Source: Pseudomonadota bacterium
GTDB taxonomy: Bacteria; Desulfobacterota; Desulfovibrionia; Desulfovibrionales; Desulfovibrionaceae
Direction of reading: 5' to 3'
DNA length: 64,000 bases
NCBI GenBank assembly: GCA_023411815.1
Contig: JAEYOJ010000102.1
Span: 1-64,000 of the forward strand
Below the pieces are notes generated by a model. That model was not told the origin of the DNA. It ran no database searches and worked only from the letters and a program-made list of their open reading frames with translations. Positions 1 through 9,287 of this stretch are shown here, one piece after another. The position numbers were made by a program, and so were the translations under genes. Position 1 is the stretch's first letter. Every line of letters starts with the position of its first letter.

Positions 1-2
1 TT

Positions 3-37
3 CAAAAAAAACTTCGGCGGGTGGCTTAACCACCCGC
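3..37 (-). terminator. Rho-independent terminator of the first chemotaxis receptor gene
   Basis: On the minus strand a perfect 8-bp stem (GCGGGTGG / CCACCCGC, 5-base loop, positions 17-37) is followed within five bases by a run of eight U (positions 4-11). It lies about 40 bases past the stop codon of the receptor gene that ends at 74, as expected for an intrinsic terminator. Confidence 0.85.
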
Positions 38-73
38 ACGCGCCCTTCTCTGTGTGCACTGTGGGACGCGCAA

Positions 74-2110
74 TCAGGATTGCTTGAGCGCAACCACCAA
101 ATTCTGCAGGTTCTGGGCCTGCTTGGAAAGCTCGATGATCGCCTGGGTCGATTGCGACATGATGGAGGATGTCTCGGCCGTGACACGGTTGATGTCCTCG
201 ACGCTGTGGCTTATCTGCTCACTGGCCGCGGATTGCTCCTCGGCCGAGGTGGCGATGGAACGAACCTGATCCGTGGCCGTATCCACAAGATGCACGATTT
301 CGCGCAGGGCATGGCCAGACTTGTCGGCCAGGGTCGTGGACTCCTCCACCGCCCCGGCGGCCTGATCCATGTTGCGGATGTTCAGGTGCGTGCCTTCCTG
401 GATGGCCTTTATGGCCTGCCCGACTTCCTTCGTCGCGTTCATGGTCTTTTCTGCCAGCTTGCGCACCTCGTCGGCCACCACGGCGAATCCACGGCCGGCC
501 TCGCCGGCCCTGGCCGCCTCGATGGCCGCGTTGAGGGCCAGCAGGTTGGTCTGGTCGGCGATGTCCTCGATGACGTTCATGATCTTGCCGATGGATTCGG
601 CCTGCTGTCCAAGTTGACCCAGGTCTTCCTTCAAGGACAAAGCCTTGGTCCGAACGTGGGTTATGGACGCGACCACCTGCTGCACGATCTCGGCGCCGGC
701 CTGGGCCTTGAGCTTGGCCTGCTCGGCTCCCCGAGCCGCCTGTGAAGCGTTCCTGGCCACCTCGAGCACGCTGGCGTTCATCTGCTCCATGGCCGTGGAA
801 GTTTCGGAAGCGCGCTCGCTTTGCAAATCCGCTCCGCGGCTGGCCTCGTCCACCTGGGAAGCAAGCTGTTCGGAAGCCGTCGTGAGGCGCTCCACCACCG
901 TCTCGATCTGCATCGCCGCCTGGTTCATGCCTTCGCTCTTGGCCTGCTCGGCCCTGGTCTTCGCCTGTTCGGCTTCCTCGGTGGCCTTGAGAGCCCGGTG
1001 GGACTCTTCCCAGGCCAGCTTGGTCTGCTCCTCGGCCTCGCGCATCTTGCCGACAAGCGTATCGACCATAGTGCCGAGAGCCATGGACAGAACACCGATC
1101 TCGTCCTTCCGGTCCAGGTGCGGCTTGGTCTGCAGATCGCCCTCGGAAATGGCCACGGCGGAGCGCATGAGCCGACTCAGAGGCGCCGTTATGCTCCGGC
1201 TGATGAGCAGAGCCAGCAGTGTGCCCACGAGCAGAAAGCCCAGGGTGACGAGGGCGATGGACGTGCGCAGATCGCCCAGGTGGGCGAAGGTTTCGTCGTA
1301 TTCCGCCCCCACGGCCAGGGACCAGCCAGTGTCCGCGATGGGCGCGAAGCCGAAAACCCGCCTGATGTCCTGGTATGAGTAGACGTCATAGCCCAATTCG
1401 CCTTTGACCATGCGCTGCATCATGTCCGATATGGGCTGCAGTTGCGGATCATCCTTCGCGTTCTCGATCATGTTGAGCTGGTCCAGCACATACTGCCGGT
1501 TCTTGTGCGCGATGACCTCGCCCTTGGCGTTGAGCATGTAGGCGTAGCCGGTCTTGCCGAACGTGTAGGTATCGGTGATCTCGCTGAGCACGGTGCCGTT
1601 CAGCCTGGCGATGAGCACGGCGGTCACCTCGCCGCGCTCGTCGCGGATGGGCGCTGCGACCATGATCACCGGAGCGTTGATGACCCGGCTGATGATCACG
1701 TCCGACATGTTGGCCTTGCCGGCGAAAGCTTTCTTCACATAGTCCCGGTCGCCGAGTTGGGCCGACTTTCCGTCCGGATAGCGCGCGGTGCCATCCTTGC
1801 CGACGATGCCCATGCCCATGTAGCCGAGGCGCTTTGTCTCATGAATCATGGCATCAACCTGACGATTCCAGTCGCCGGAGCGAATCACATGCCTGCCCGC
1901 CACGCCTTCCAGTGCGAGGACCTGCGCATCGATGCGACTCTTGACCAGTTCGGCCACATTTCGCGCCAGCATGGGAAAGCTCTCATGGACCGTCTGCTCC
2001 ATGGCGTCCTTGGAGTACCTGTAGGAAATGAATCCCACGCCGATGCTGACGAGCACGATGATAAAGACAATGAACCCGGTGAGCTTGATGCCGATCCTGA
2101 TGTTCCTCAT
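74..2110 (-). CDS. Methyl-accepting chemotaxis protein, dCache-HAMP-MCP (678 aa)
   Basis: Transmembrane chemoreceptor that would pass a periplasmic ligand signal to CheA/CheW. The protein has an N-terminal membrane segment (about residues 8-28), a periplasmic double-Cache-type sensor, a second membrane segment (about 285-305), a HAMP linker and a long methylation/signalling coiled coil. The coiled coil contains the conserved hairpin tip (ADQTNLLALNAAIEAARAGE). The chosen ATG at 2110 has an AGGAG ribosome site just upstream and gives an N-terminus (MRNIRIGIKLT) that lines up with the neighbouring paralogue; an earlier in-frame start would add 28 unconserved residues. The C-terminus ends in VALKQS, with no NWETF-like CheR-docking pentapeptide. 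The ligand cannot be told from the sequence. Confidence 0.95.
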   Translation of the reverse strand: MRNIRIGIKLTGFIVFIIVLVSIGVGFISYRYSKDAMEQTVHESFPMLARNVAELVKSRIDAQVLALEGVAGRHVIRSGDWNRQVDAMIHETKRLGYMGMGIVGKDGTARYPDGKSAQLGDRDYVKKAFAGKANMSDVIISRVINAPVIMVAAPIRDERGEVTAVLIARLNGTVLSEITDTYTFGKTGYAYMLNAKGEVIAHKNRQYVLDQLNMIENAKDDPQLQPISDMMQRMVKGELGYDVYSYQDIRRVFGFAPIADTGWSLAVGAEYDETFAHLGDLRTSIALVTLGFLLVGTLLALLISRSITAPLSRLMRSAVAISEGDLQTKPHLDRKDEIGVLSMALGTMVDTLVGKMREAEEQTKLAWEESHRALKATEEAEQAKTRAEQAKSEGMNQAAMQIETVVERLTTASEQLASQVDEASRGADLQSERASETSTAMEQMNASVLEVARNASQAARGAEQAKLKAQAGAEIVQQVVASITHVRTKALSLKEDLGQLGQQAESIGKIMNVIEDIADQTNLLALNAAIEAARAGEAGRGFAVVADEVRKLAEKTMNATKEVGQAIKAIQEGTHLNIRNMDQAAGAVEESTTLADKSGHALREIVHLVDTATDQVRSIATSAEEQSAASEQISHSVEDINRVTAETSSIMSQSTQAIIELSKQAQNLQNLVVALKQS

Positions 2111-2907
2111 CTGCGCACTCCTGTCTCCACTTGTTGCCGGGCAAGGCCAGCCCTTGCGGAAGGCCGTCCGACCACAGGTCTCGTGACTCCTCAAGCGCTA
2201 TAATAACTCAAGGCGTTACATCGGTTTTACGCCATCTCGCCTTGGCCGGATGCATGCGCGTGATTATCGATGCTCAAGGCCAGCTTGCCGTTTGCCATTG
2301 CCCGGCATGCACCGATCCACTGCCCGAAGCCCTCGCCGGACCGTTCACTCTCCTGACTGCGGACACGACACGGGAGGCTTGGCAATGATCCTCGCCGAGC
2401 CTGGAGCGAAACAGCGCTCAGGGTATCAGCCAAGCGGACGTGACAGAAATAAAGCCCGGAGAGGACGATAAATTTCTGCCCTTGTCGCGATCACCTGCTT
2501 TCTTTTCTATTTTTTAAACCTTGCAATATAATTAGACAAAAGAAAAGTCTATTTTCAAGGCGGTTTAAAGCTTCGCAAGGCCCCTGGATTCCGCTGGACA
2601 GTGTCCATGGACGGCATGTTGCGTGCCCATGCAGCGCCCTGCCCGCAGGATATGCGCGATCTTGCCGAAGCATACCACAGCCGACCAGGGAACACCCTTT
2701 TGGCAGGGCTATCTGCAGGGCTCCTCGAATCTTGCCAAAGCTGAGCGTCCACGCCTCACCCCACGGGCTCTTTCTGGCCCGCCGTATCTTGGCGGTCTCC
2801 TTACCTGCTGGGACTGGCCGCTGGAGCCGGCCCTCCCCGCTGCGAAAGCAGGGCGGTTCTTTTTCCCGTTGGATTCATGCCCCGAAAGAAGCCCGGATGA
2901 CGGCAGC
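2111..2907. other. Gene-poor intergenic region with an AT-rich patch
   Basis: About 800 bases between the two chemoreceptor genes. Positions 2500-2575 are strikingly AT-rich compared with the surroundings and include AATATAATTAGAC and a short inverted repeat (AGAC...GTCT on the minus strand), so a promoter for the upstream minus-strand gene may lie in or near it. A 44-residue reading frame at 2254-2388 (+), with a CxCxxC motif, is the only protein-like small frame I noticed. Its ribosome site is weak, so I do not call it a gene. Confidence 0.4.
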
Positions 2908-2948
2908 AAGCAAAGGGGCCGCCTCCGGAATGCTCCGGAAGCGGCCCC
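2908..2948 (-). terminator. Terminator hairpin of the second chemotaxis receptor gene
   Basis: A long inverted repeat (GGGGCCGC...GCGGCCCC with an inner TCCGGA...TCCGGA stem, 2915-2948) lies about 28 bases beyond the stop codon at 2976. On the minus strand it is followed by TTTGCTTGC. The stem is strong and the U-tract is short and interrupted. Confidence 0.7.
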
Positions 2949-2975
2949 GATCTGCCTGGACTATGGGAGGCGTGA

Positions 2976-5012
2976 TCAGGACTGCTTGAGGGTGAAGACT
3001 AGGTTCTGCAGGTCCTGGGCCTGCTTGGCGAGTTCCACGATGGCCTGGGACGACTGGAGCATGACAGTGGAAGTATCGCTGGAAATCCGATTGATCTCCT
3101 CGACACTCCGGTTGATCTGCTCGCTGGCCGAGGATTGCTCTTCCGCCGCGGCGGCGATGGAGCGCACCTGGTCCGTGGCCTTTTCCACCAGTTGCACGAT
3201 CTCCTGCAGGGCCTTTCCAGACCTGTCGGCCAAGGTCGTGGATTCTTCAACGGCTCCGGCAGCCTGCTCCATGCCGCGCATGTTCCGGCGGGTGCCTTCC
3301 TGGATGGCACCTATGGCCTGTCCCACTTCCTTGGTCGCGCTCATGGTCTTCTCGGCCAGCTTGCGCACCTCGTCGGCCACCACGGCGAATCCACGGCCCG
3401 CCTCGCCAGCCCTGGCCGCCTCGATGGCCGCATTGAGGGCCAGCAGGTTGGTCTGGTCCGCGATGTCTTCGATCACGGTCATGATCTTTCCGATCGCCTC
3501 GGCCTGCTGGCCCAGGCGGCCCATGTCATCCTTGAGGGAGAGCGCCTGTTCGCGCACCCGGCTCACGGAAGCCACGACCTGCTGCACCACTTCGGCGCCG
3601 ACCTGGGCCTGTTGCTTGGCCTTGTCCGCACCATCCGCCGCCCGGGAAGCGTTTTGGGCCACCTCCAACACCGTGGCGTTCATCTGCTCCATGGCGGTCG
3701 CCGTCTCGGAAGTGCGATCGCGCTGGATATCCGCGCCACGCGAGGCTTCCTCCACCTGCGAGGCGAGTTCCTCCGAGGAGGCCGTCAGGCGTTCGACCAC
3801 GGCCTCGATCTGCCCCGCGGCCTGATTCATGCCTTCGGTTTTGGCCTGCTCGGCCCTAGCCTTGGCCTGCTCGGCCTCCTCCGTGGCCTTGACCGCCCGA
3901 CGCGATTCCTCCAGGGCCAGGGCGGTCTGCTCCTCGGCCTCGCTCATCTTGCCGACCAAGGTCTCGACCATGCTGCCTAGTGCCTTGGACAGGACGCCGA
4001 TCTCGTCTCTCCGGTCCAGGTGCGGCTTGGCCTGCAGGTCGCCCTGAGAAACAGCCACAGCGGAACGCATTAGCCGGCCCAGAGGTGCCGTTATGCTCCG
4101 GCTTATGAACAGGGCCGCGACGACGCCCGCAAGCAGGAAGCCCAAGGTCACGAGAGTGCTGGACATGCGCAGACTGGCGAGTTCGGAGAAGACCTCGTCG
4201 TATTCCGCCCCGACGGCCAATGACCAGCCGTTGGCCTTGATGGGCGAAAAACCGAAGACGCGCCTGACGCCCATGTGCGTGTATTCGTCATAGCCGGATT
4301 CGCCGCTGATCATGCGCCGCTGCATGACGGCGACCTGCTGCAGCTGGTCATCCTTCTTGGCCTGCTCGATCATGTTGAACTGGTCCAGCACGTACTGCCG
4401 GTTCTTGTGCGCGATGACCTCGCCCTTGGCATTGATGATGTAGGCGTAACCGGTCTTGCCATAGACGATGTCGTCGGTGATGTCGCTGAGCATGGTGCCG
4501 CTCTGCCTGGCGATGAGCACGGCCTCGACCTGGCCGCTCTGGCTGCGGATGGGCGCCGCGATCATGACCACCGGTGCGTTGATGACCCGGCTGATGATCA
4601 CGTCGGACATGTTGGTCTCGCCGGCGAAGGCCTTCTTCACGTAATCCCGGTCGCCAAGCTTAGCCGTGGAGCCGTCCACGTAGTGCGCGACACCGTCCTT
4701 ACCCACGACTCCCATACCCAGGTAGCCGAGCCGCTGCATCTCCGAGGCCAGGGTCCCAAGCTGAGCCTCCAGATCCATGCCGCGGATGACGTTCCGGCCC
4801 GCGATGCCCTCCAAGGCCAGCAACTGCGCATCGACCCTGCTCATGACGAGCTTGGACGCACTCCCTGCCAGGAGGGGAAACGATTCCCCGATGCTCTTGT
4901 GCAAGGCGGTATTGGAGTACCTGTAGGAAACGACGCCGACACCGATGCTGACGACCATGATGATGACGACGATAAAAACCGTTAGCTTTATACCAATTTT
5001 AATGTTCCGCAC
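2976..5012 (-). CDS. Methyl-accepting chemotaxis protein, paralogue of the 74-2110 gene (678 aa)
   Basis: Second chemoreceptor with the same plan: membrane segment near residues 8-28, periplasmic double-Cache-like sensor, second membrane segment, HAMP and MCP signalling domain with the same hairpin-tip sequence. I place the start at a GTG (5012) with AGGAG seven bases upstream. It yields VRNIKIGIKLT and exactly 678 residues, the same length as the neighbour; a TTG six codons upstream lacks such a site. It ends in FTLKQS without a CheR-docking tail. The signalling halves of the two receptors are almost identical and most differences fall in the periplasmic half, which suggests duplication followed by change of ligand. 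Confidence 0.94.
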   Translation of the reverse strand: MRNIKIGIKLTVFIVVIIMVVSIGVGVVSYRYSNTALHKSIGESFPLLAGSASKLVMSRVDAQLLALEGIAGRNVIRGMDLEAQLGTLASEMQRLGYLGMGVVGKDGVAHYVDGSTAKLGDRDYVKKAFAGETNMSDVIISRVINAPVVMIAAPIRSQSGQVEAVLIARQSGTMLSDITDDIVYGKTGYAYIINAKGEVIAHKNRQYVLDQFNMIEQAKKDDQLQQVAVMQRRMISGESGYDEYTHMGVRRVFGFSPIKANGWSLAVGAEYDEVFSELASLRMSSTLVTLGFLLAGVVAALFISRSITAPLGRLMRSAVAVSQGDLQAKPHLDRRDEIGVLSKALGSMVETLVGKMSEAEEQTALALEESRRAVKATEEAEQAKARAEQAKTEGMNQAAGQIEAVVERLTASSEELASQVEEASRGADIQRDRTSETATAMEQMNATVLEVAQNASRAADGADKAKQQAQVGAEVVQQVVASVSRVREQALSLKDDMGRLGQQAEAIGKIMTVIEDIADQTNLLALNAAIEAARAGEAGRGFAVVADEVRKLAEKTMSATKEVGQAIGAIQEGTRRNMRGMEQAAGAVEESTTLADRSGKALQEIVQLVEKATDQVRSIAAAAEEQSSASEQINRSVEEINRISSDTSTVMLQSSQAIVELAKQAQDLQNLVFTLKQS

Positions 5013-5771
5013 GCATCGACTCCTGCTCAAGCATATAGGTCAGGGCGCCACCGGAGGCCGCTGACGTTTGAGGATAGGCTGAGGCCGGCCGACAGGGCGA
5101 GGCTGGCACGCCAGAAGCGCGCAGCAACGACCACGATCCGCGGTCTCAGCCAAAACAAGGAAGCGATCCCGCCATGGCCCCCCGACGCATAAGGCGGTCC
5201 TCGCTTCGTGTTGCTTCACACTCCCCCGGCTTTCGTCATTCTTTGATCCACGTGAGAGCAAGTCGATTCCATTTGTTCGCAACAAGTCATCATCAAAAAT
5301 CGCAGGCAAACGGATCCAGATTGTCAGAATCCGACTCTTATCCAGTACGTGCAAGAGTGGACGCTCATGATCTGGGGATCCTTGAGACAGGTCATGACTT
5401 CAGCCTCCAAATGCAGTCGTTCAAGTCAAGAGGCTGATACGGACCAAATATATTTGATGTCTTTTGATTGAAAATACTCTGACAAAATACGAAAGTAAAT
5501 CTTATTTCATAAACCCAAATAAATAACAAGTTCAGACGTTCAAAAATCAGCCTTATAATTATGATATTTCAGACATAACAAGTAGTGCAGTACCAGGCTT
5601 GTACCATTGGGGAACATGCCAGCTCAACGGCATCCATTTCTCTACCAAACCGATCCACAAAGCATGCCGAGGCTTGCATGGCGCACACCTGACGAGTCTG
5701 CCGCCACGTGTTTCTTTAACTCGCCTGGTTCTTCGTGTATACGAACGGACCAACCAATAGCGAGTACACCC
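5013..5771. other. Intergenic region, AT-rich in its second half
   Basis: About 760 bases between the divergent second chemoreceptor (minus) and the EamA exporter (plus). Positions 5440-5580 are AT-rich and probably hold promoter elements, but I found no convincing -35/-10 pair. No reading frame here looks like a real protein, and I saw no RNA gene. Confidence 0.4.
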
Positions 5772-6671
5772 ATGCAGTTTGATGAGAAACAGACGCTCCC
5801 CTGGGCCGGCTTTCTGTACGCCCTGGGCGCAACGATCATCTGGTCCGGCAACTTCATAGTGGCCCGCGGGCTCTTCGATACCGTGCAGCCAGCCACGCTG
5901 GCCTTTCTGCGCTGGGGCACAGCCTTCGCCGCCCTGCTTCCCCTGGCCGCCGTCCCGGCCTGGCGCGAGCGGCAGGCCATACGTCGTCACGTAGTCTTCT
6001 TGCTGATCACGGCCCTGCTCGGCGTGACCCTCTTCAACACGCTCATCTATTTGGCCGCGCGCTCCACGAGCGCTCTGAATCTGGCGCTCATATCCACCAC
6101 CTCGCCCATGTTCATGCTCCTTCTAGCCCGGATCTTCCTTGGCGAGGCCATTACGCCGGTCCGGCTTGTCGGAATGGCCACGGCGATATGCGGCGTAATC
6201 CTGCTGGTCACCCGCGGCGACCTGTCCAGGCTGGCTTCGCTGCAGTTCGCGGCCGGCGACCTCTGGATGCTGTCGGCGGCAATGCTCTTCGCCGCCTACT
6301 CCATTCTCGTGCGGCGCAAGCCGAGGGAACTCGGCCAGGCTTCCTTCCTGCTGTCCACGTTCGGCCTGGGTGTGCTCTGCCTAGCCCCATGGGCAGCCTG
6401 GGAAGTCGCGCAAACCGGACTGCCCGCACCCGCCCCCCGGCTTGTCGGCGCAGTGCTTTATATCGGGATCGGCGCATCGCTGGCCGCGTTCTTCCTGTGG
6501 AACAAGGCCGTGGCCGCCATCGGGCCGTCGCGCGCAGGCATCATCTACTATTCCCTGCCGGTCTTCAGCGGCCTTGAGGCCTTTCTGCTCCTGGGCGAAC
6601 CCGTGGGCTGGACGCATCTCGCCAGCGGCCTACTCATTCTGGGCGGCATCCTCGTGGCCACGCGCCGCTGA
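5772..6671 (+). CDS. EamA/DMT-family transporter (299 aa)
   Basis: Ten-helix inner-membrane carrier of the drug/metabolite transporter superfamily, built from two EamA repeats of five helices. The N-terminal repeat opens with GFLYALGATIIWSGNFIVARG, a common start for the family. The second repeat contains AAFFLWNKAVAAIGPSRAG and ends with a hydrophobic helix and a short Arg tail. The ATG at 5772 is preferred because it starts right before the first helix and gives the usual family length of about 300; an in-frame start 55 codons upstream would add an unconserved hydrophilic leader. Members export amino acids or other metabolites; the substrate cannot be predicted. Confidence 0.9.
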   Translation: MQFDEKQTLPWAGFLYALGATIIWSGNFIVARGLFDTVQPATLAFLRWGTAFAALLPLAAVPAWRERQAIRRHVVFLLITALLGVTLFNTLIYLAARSTSALNLALISTTSPMFMLLLARIFLGEAITPVRLVGMATAICGVILLVTRGDLSRLASLQFAAGDLWMLSAAMLFAAYSILVRRKPRELGQASFLLSTFGLGVLCLAPWAAWEVAQTGLPAPAPRLVGAVLYIGIGASLAAFFLWNKAVAAIGPSRAGIIYYSLPVFSGLEAFLLLGEPVGWTHLASGLLILGGILVATRR

Positions 6672-6825
6672 GAGGCCAACACAGCGGAGCAGCCTTGCCT
6701 GATCGAGCGCCTGACGGCTCGACAAGGAGATTGCGTGCATGACACGCTATTGGCACGTGCATTCAGACGGCCCTTTGGATAAGTGAAGCCAGTTGTTACA
6801 CCTTCACCTGTCGACGGATGGTTCC

Positions 6826-7599
6826 ATGGACTTTCTGCTCATCTGCCTTACGGCCTTGGCAGCCTCGGGTCTGACTCTGTTCTCCGGCTTCGGCCTGGGC
6901 ACCCTGCTCATGCCGGTTTTCGCCCTGTTCTTCCCCGTGGAGGTGGCCGTGGCCCAGACAGCCGTGGTGCACCTGGCCAACAACCTCTTCAAGCTCGGAC
7001 TGTTCGGCCGCAAGGCCGACTGGCGCACGGTCCTGCTCTTCGGCGGACCGGCCTTCCTGGCCAGCTTCCTTGGCGCCTGGCTTCTGCTCTGGCTGGCGGA
7101 CCTCGCCCCGCTTGCGACCTATACGGCTTTCGGCAGACAGTTCGCTCTGCATCCGGTCAAGCTCGTCATCGCCTTGCTCATGGCCGGCTTCTCCATATTG
7201 GAACTCTGGCCCGCCTTCGCCTCACTATCCATCGACCGCAAATACATCCCGGCCGGCGGCCTGCTGAGCGGCTTTTTCGGCGGGCTGTCAGGCAACCAGG
7301 GAGCCTTCCGCAGCGTATTCCTCATCAAGAGCGGCCTGACCAAGGAAGCCTTCATCGGCACAGGCGTCGTCATCGCCGTGCTGGTGGATTTCTCCAGGCT
7401 CACGGTCTATTCCGACCTGCTTGCCTCGCCCGAGGTGCGCGACAATCTGCCCCTCATCCTGGCCGCGACGCTGGCGGCATTCCTCGGCGCTTTCATCGGC
7501 AGCCGCATGGTGCGCAAGGTGACCATCCGGGCGCTGCAAGTCATCGTGGCCAGCATGCTTCTGTTCATCGCCTTGCTGCTCGGGCTGGGCATCATCTGA
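6826..7599 (+). CDS. TauE/SafE-family (DUF81) anion exporter (257 aa)
   Basis: Multi-pass inner-membrane protein of the sulfite exporter TauE/SafE family, proposed to move sulfonates, sulfite or other organic anions. It shows the repeated family pattern: LTLFSGFGLGTLLMPVFALF near the N-terminus and GGLLSGFFGGLSGNQGAFRS in the middle, each followed by hydrophobic helices. The ATG at 6826 sits immediately before the first helix; a TTG 11 codons upstream would add a short polar stretch. In a sulfate reducer a role in sulfite or sulfonate efflux is plausible but not shown. A very small frame with a good AAGGAG site (6739-6786) precedes it. Confidence 0.85.
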   Translation: MDFLLICLTALAASGLTLFSGFGLGTLLMPVFALFFPVEVAVAQTAVVHLANNLFKLGLFGRKADWRTVLLFGGPAFLASFLGAWLLLWLADLAPLATYTAFGRQFALHPVKLVIALLMAGFSILELWPAFASLSIDRKYIPAGGLLSGFFGGLSGNQGAFRSVFLIKSGLTKEAFIGTGVVIAVLVDFSRLTVYSDLLASPEVRDNLPLILAATLAAFLGAFIGSRMVRKVTIRALQVIVASMLLFIALLLGLGII

Positions 7600-8427
7600 C
7601 AGACGTGCATACCGAGTTGGCCGGGCAGCGAGCGTGTTCGGCGGCCGCCGCCGCGGACGATACCGAGTTCCCAAGCCATGGCATAATTTTCCGGAGCTGC
7701 TCACGTCGCTTCATGACTCGGTGCTTCGGCCGGATCGCCAGGTCCTGGCAGCCAGAATCCGAAGTAGCGAACGACCACGAGACGCCAGTATGGAAATATA
7801 ATGAAATCAGCGGATCTGTCCGTTCTTTCTGAAACGGCGTATTGCCCGTTTTACCTGAGACTGTTTCGTTCAAAGAAATTCGCCGCTCGATCAGGCCGTC
7901 CGTGCTTGCACTAGGCCATGGAGTGGTCTATACAGGTCTGAACAGATTGCAATGTCCTCAACGGGTCTCGCCTTACCGTGCCCTGAAGTGACATGATCCC
8001 TTTGTGGCACGGCGCCTTGCGGTCGCACTGCTCCGTACGGAAACGGCAGGCCAACCTTTGCTCAGGTGGCGTCGTTCGTGCAGGGCTCGCGCCGCTAGAA
8101 ATAGACCCACGCGCGAAGGGGCTTCTCAATTCCGGACGGCACAAATCCCAAAAACCGCCCAGAAACACACATGCATGCAAATAACGCAGGCTTGACTTTG
8201 CTTCGTTCGCGACTCCGTGGAGGACTGGAGCTCAAGTACAATCTATCCCTCAAGGACCCTCCCGGATATTGATCGGCTTTTACAGCCGAGTACGTTTTGG
8301 CCTCCAGTCGGACACAAGGTCCGGCCGCTTTCCAGCGCATATCAGCCACGTAAAGCCAACCCGGCCTCTTGGTCGGCCAGGCTGTATTAATACGGTTCCA
8401 AGCAACCCGCACGGGAGAAAGCCCGAA
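7600..8427. other. Intergenic region upstream of the Mrp operon
   Basis: About 830 bases without a recognisable gene. It must hold the promoter of the long operon that begins at 8428. A TACAAT box near 8232 and an AT-rich TATTAATAC stretch near 8387-8395 are possible elements, but neither has a convincing -35 partner. A TGGCAC...TTGC pair at 8005-8020 resembles a sigma-54 site with spacing one base too long. Confidence 0.4.
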
Positions 8428-8997
8428 ATGAACCTGTCGTCCGATGTCCTGAATGACCGCAATAGCGGACAGCCGCCAGCCCCCGAGATCAAGCATCCGC
8501 GTCTTGACAAGGCCCTATCTCTGGCCTTGCGGTTCGGGGCGATCTACGCTTTATGGGTGATCCTCTCCGGTTTCTTCGACATCTTCCACCTGACTCTCGG
8601 CGCTGCCTGCAGCGTCTTCGTAGCCGTCATCTCGGCCGATCTCTTTCCGCCCGAGGTGCGCCACTTCCGCCGCATCAAGGCCGTGCTCGGGATGGCGGCT
8701 TATCTCGCCTGGCTCCTTGTTGAGATCATCAAGGCCAACGTGTGGGTGTTCTATCTGGTGATGCACCCGCGCATGAGCCAGAAGATCGATCCGGTCATGG
8801 TGAGCTTCAGGTCCAAGCTGCGCTCCAAGCTGGCGCTCACGCTGTTCGCGAACTCCATAACGCTTACGCCCGGCACGATTACCGTGAGCGTGGACGAACG
8901 CGGCTTCTTCGTGGTGCACGGCATTGACCGCAAGTCGGCCGAAGGCCTGCCCGGAGTCATGGAAGAGAAGATCGCCAGGATCTTCGGGGAGGGATAA
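8428..8997 (+). CDS. mrpE: Mrp antiporter subunit E (MbhA-like), 189 aa
   Basis: First gene of the Mrp/Mbh-like operon. MrpE is a small membrane subunit of multi-protein cation/proton antiporters. The protein has a hydrophilic N-terminus (about 40 residues), two to three membrane helices (ALWVILSGFFDIFHLTLGAA; AAYLAWLLVEIIKANVWVFY) and a cytoplasmic C-terminal domain with the family pattern LTLFANSITLTPGTITVSVD. The ATG at 8428 follows GGGAGAAAG; an in-frame start 53 codons upstream has no such support. Its stop overlaps the next start (TAATG), showing tight coupling with mrpF. Confidence 0.93.
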   Translation: MNLSSDVLNDRNSGQPPAPEIKHPRLDKALSLALRFGAIYALWVILSGFFDIFHLTLGAACSVFVAVISADLFPPEVRHFRRIKAVLGMAAYLAWLLVEIIKANVWVFYLVMHPRMSQKIDPVMVSFRSKLRSKLALTLFANSITLTPGTITVSVDERGFFVVHGIDRKSAEGLPGVMEEKIARIFGEG

Positions 8998-9275
8998 TGG
9001 AACGCTTCCTGTTCTACTCAAGCCTTTTCGTCGTGCTGCTTATGGCTCTGTCCTTGTATCGGGCCATCGCGGGTCCCACGCCTCTGGACCGCATCCTGGG
9101 CGGCAATGCCATAGGCTCCAAGACCACGGTGCTCATCATCTTCATCGGCATCATTTTTCAACGCGTGGACATGTTCGTGGACATCGCCTTGTCCTACGCC
9201 ATGCTCAACTTCATCGCGGTCATCGCCGCCTCGCGCTACTTCCACAAGAAGGGCCGCGAAGCCGATTTCTACTAG
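8997..9275 (+). CDS. mrpF: Mrp antiporter subunit F (MbhB-like), 92 aa
   Basis: Small three-helix subunit of the Mrp complex. The helices are visible at about residues 5-22, 34-54 and 60-80. The loop GPTPLDRILGGNAIGSKT is the hallmark of MrpF/MnhF. Length is normal for the family. It overlaps mrpE by one base and is followed 12 bases later by mrpG, so it is translated as part of the operon. Confidence 0.93.
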   Translation: MERFLFYSSLFVVLLMALSLYRAIAGPTPLDRILGGNAIGSKTTVLIIFIGIIFQRVDMFVDIALSYAMLNFIAVIAASRYFHKKGREADFY

Positions 9276-9287
9276 GAGAACGCCAGC

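Noticed and set aside
2838..2865. Short CTGC-GAAA-GCAG hairpin followed by T-rich sequence between the receptors
   Set aside because: Only four reliable pairs with poorly matched flanks, and no gene ends just upstream on the plus strand.
2623..3825. 400-residue plus-strand frame opposite the second chemoreceptor
   Set aside because: Ser/Arg/Ala-rich with no domain; it covers the signalling domain in antisense and crosses the terminator.
6751..6765. TGGCACG-N4-TTCA upstream of the TauE-type gene, sigma-54-like
   Set aside because: The -12 GC is missing, and the site lies inside the small leader ORF.
8005..8020. Sigma-54-like TGGCAC...TTGC pair upstream of the Mrp operon
   Set aside because: The distance between GG and GC is one base longer than the strict -24/-12 spacing, so it is not counted as a promoter.
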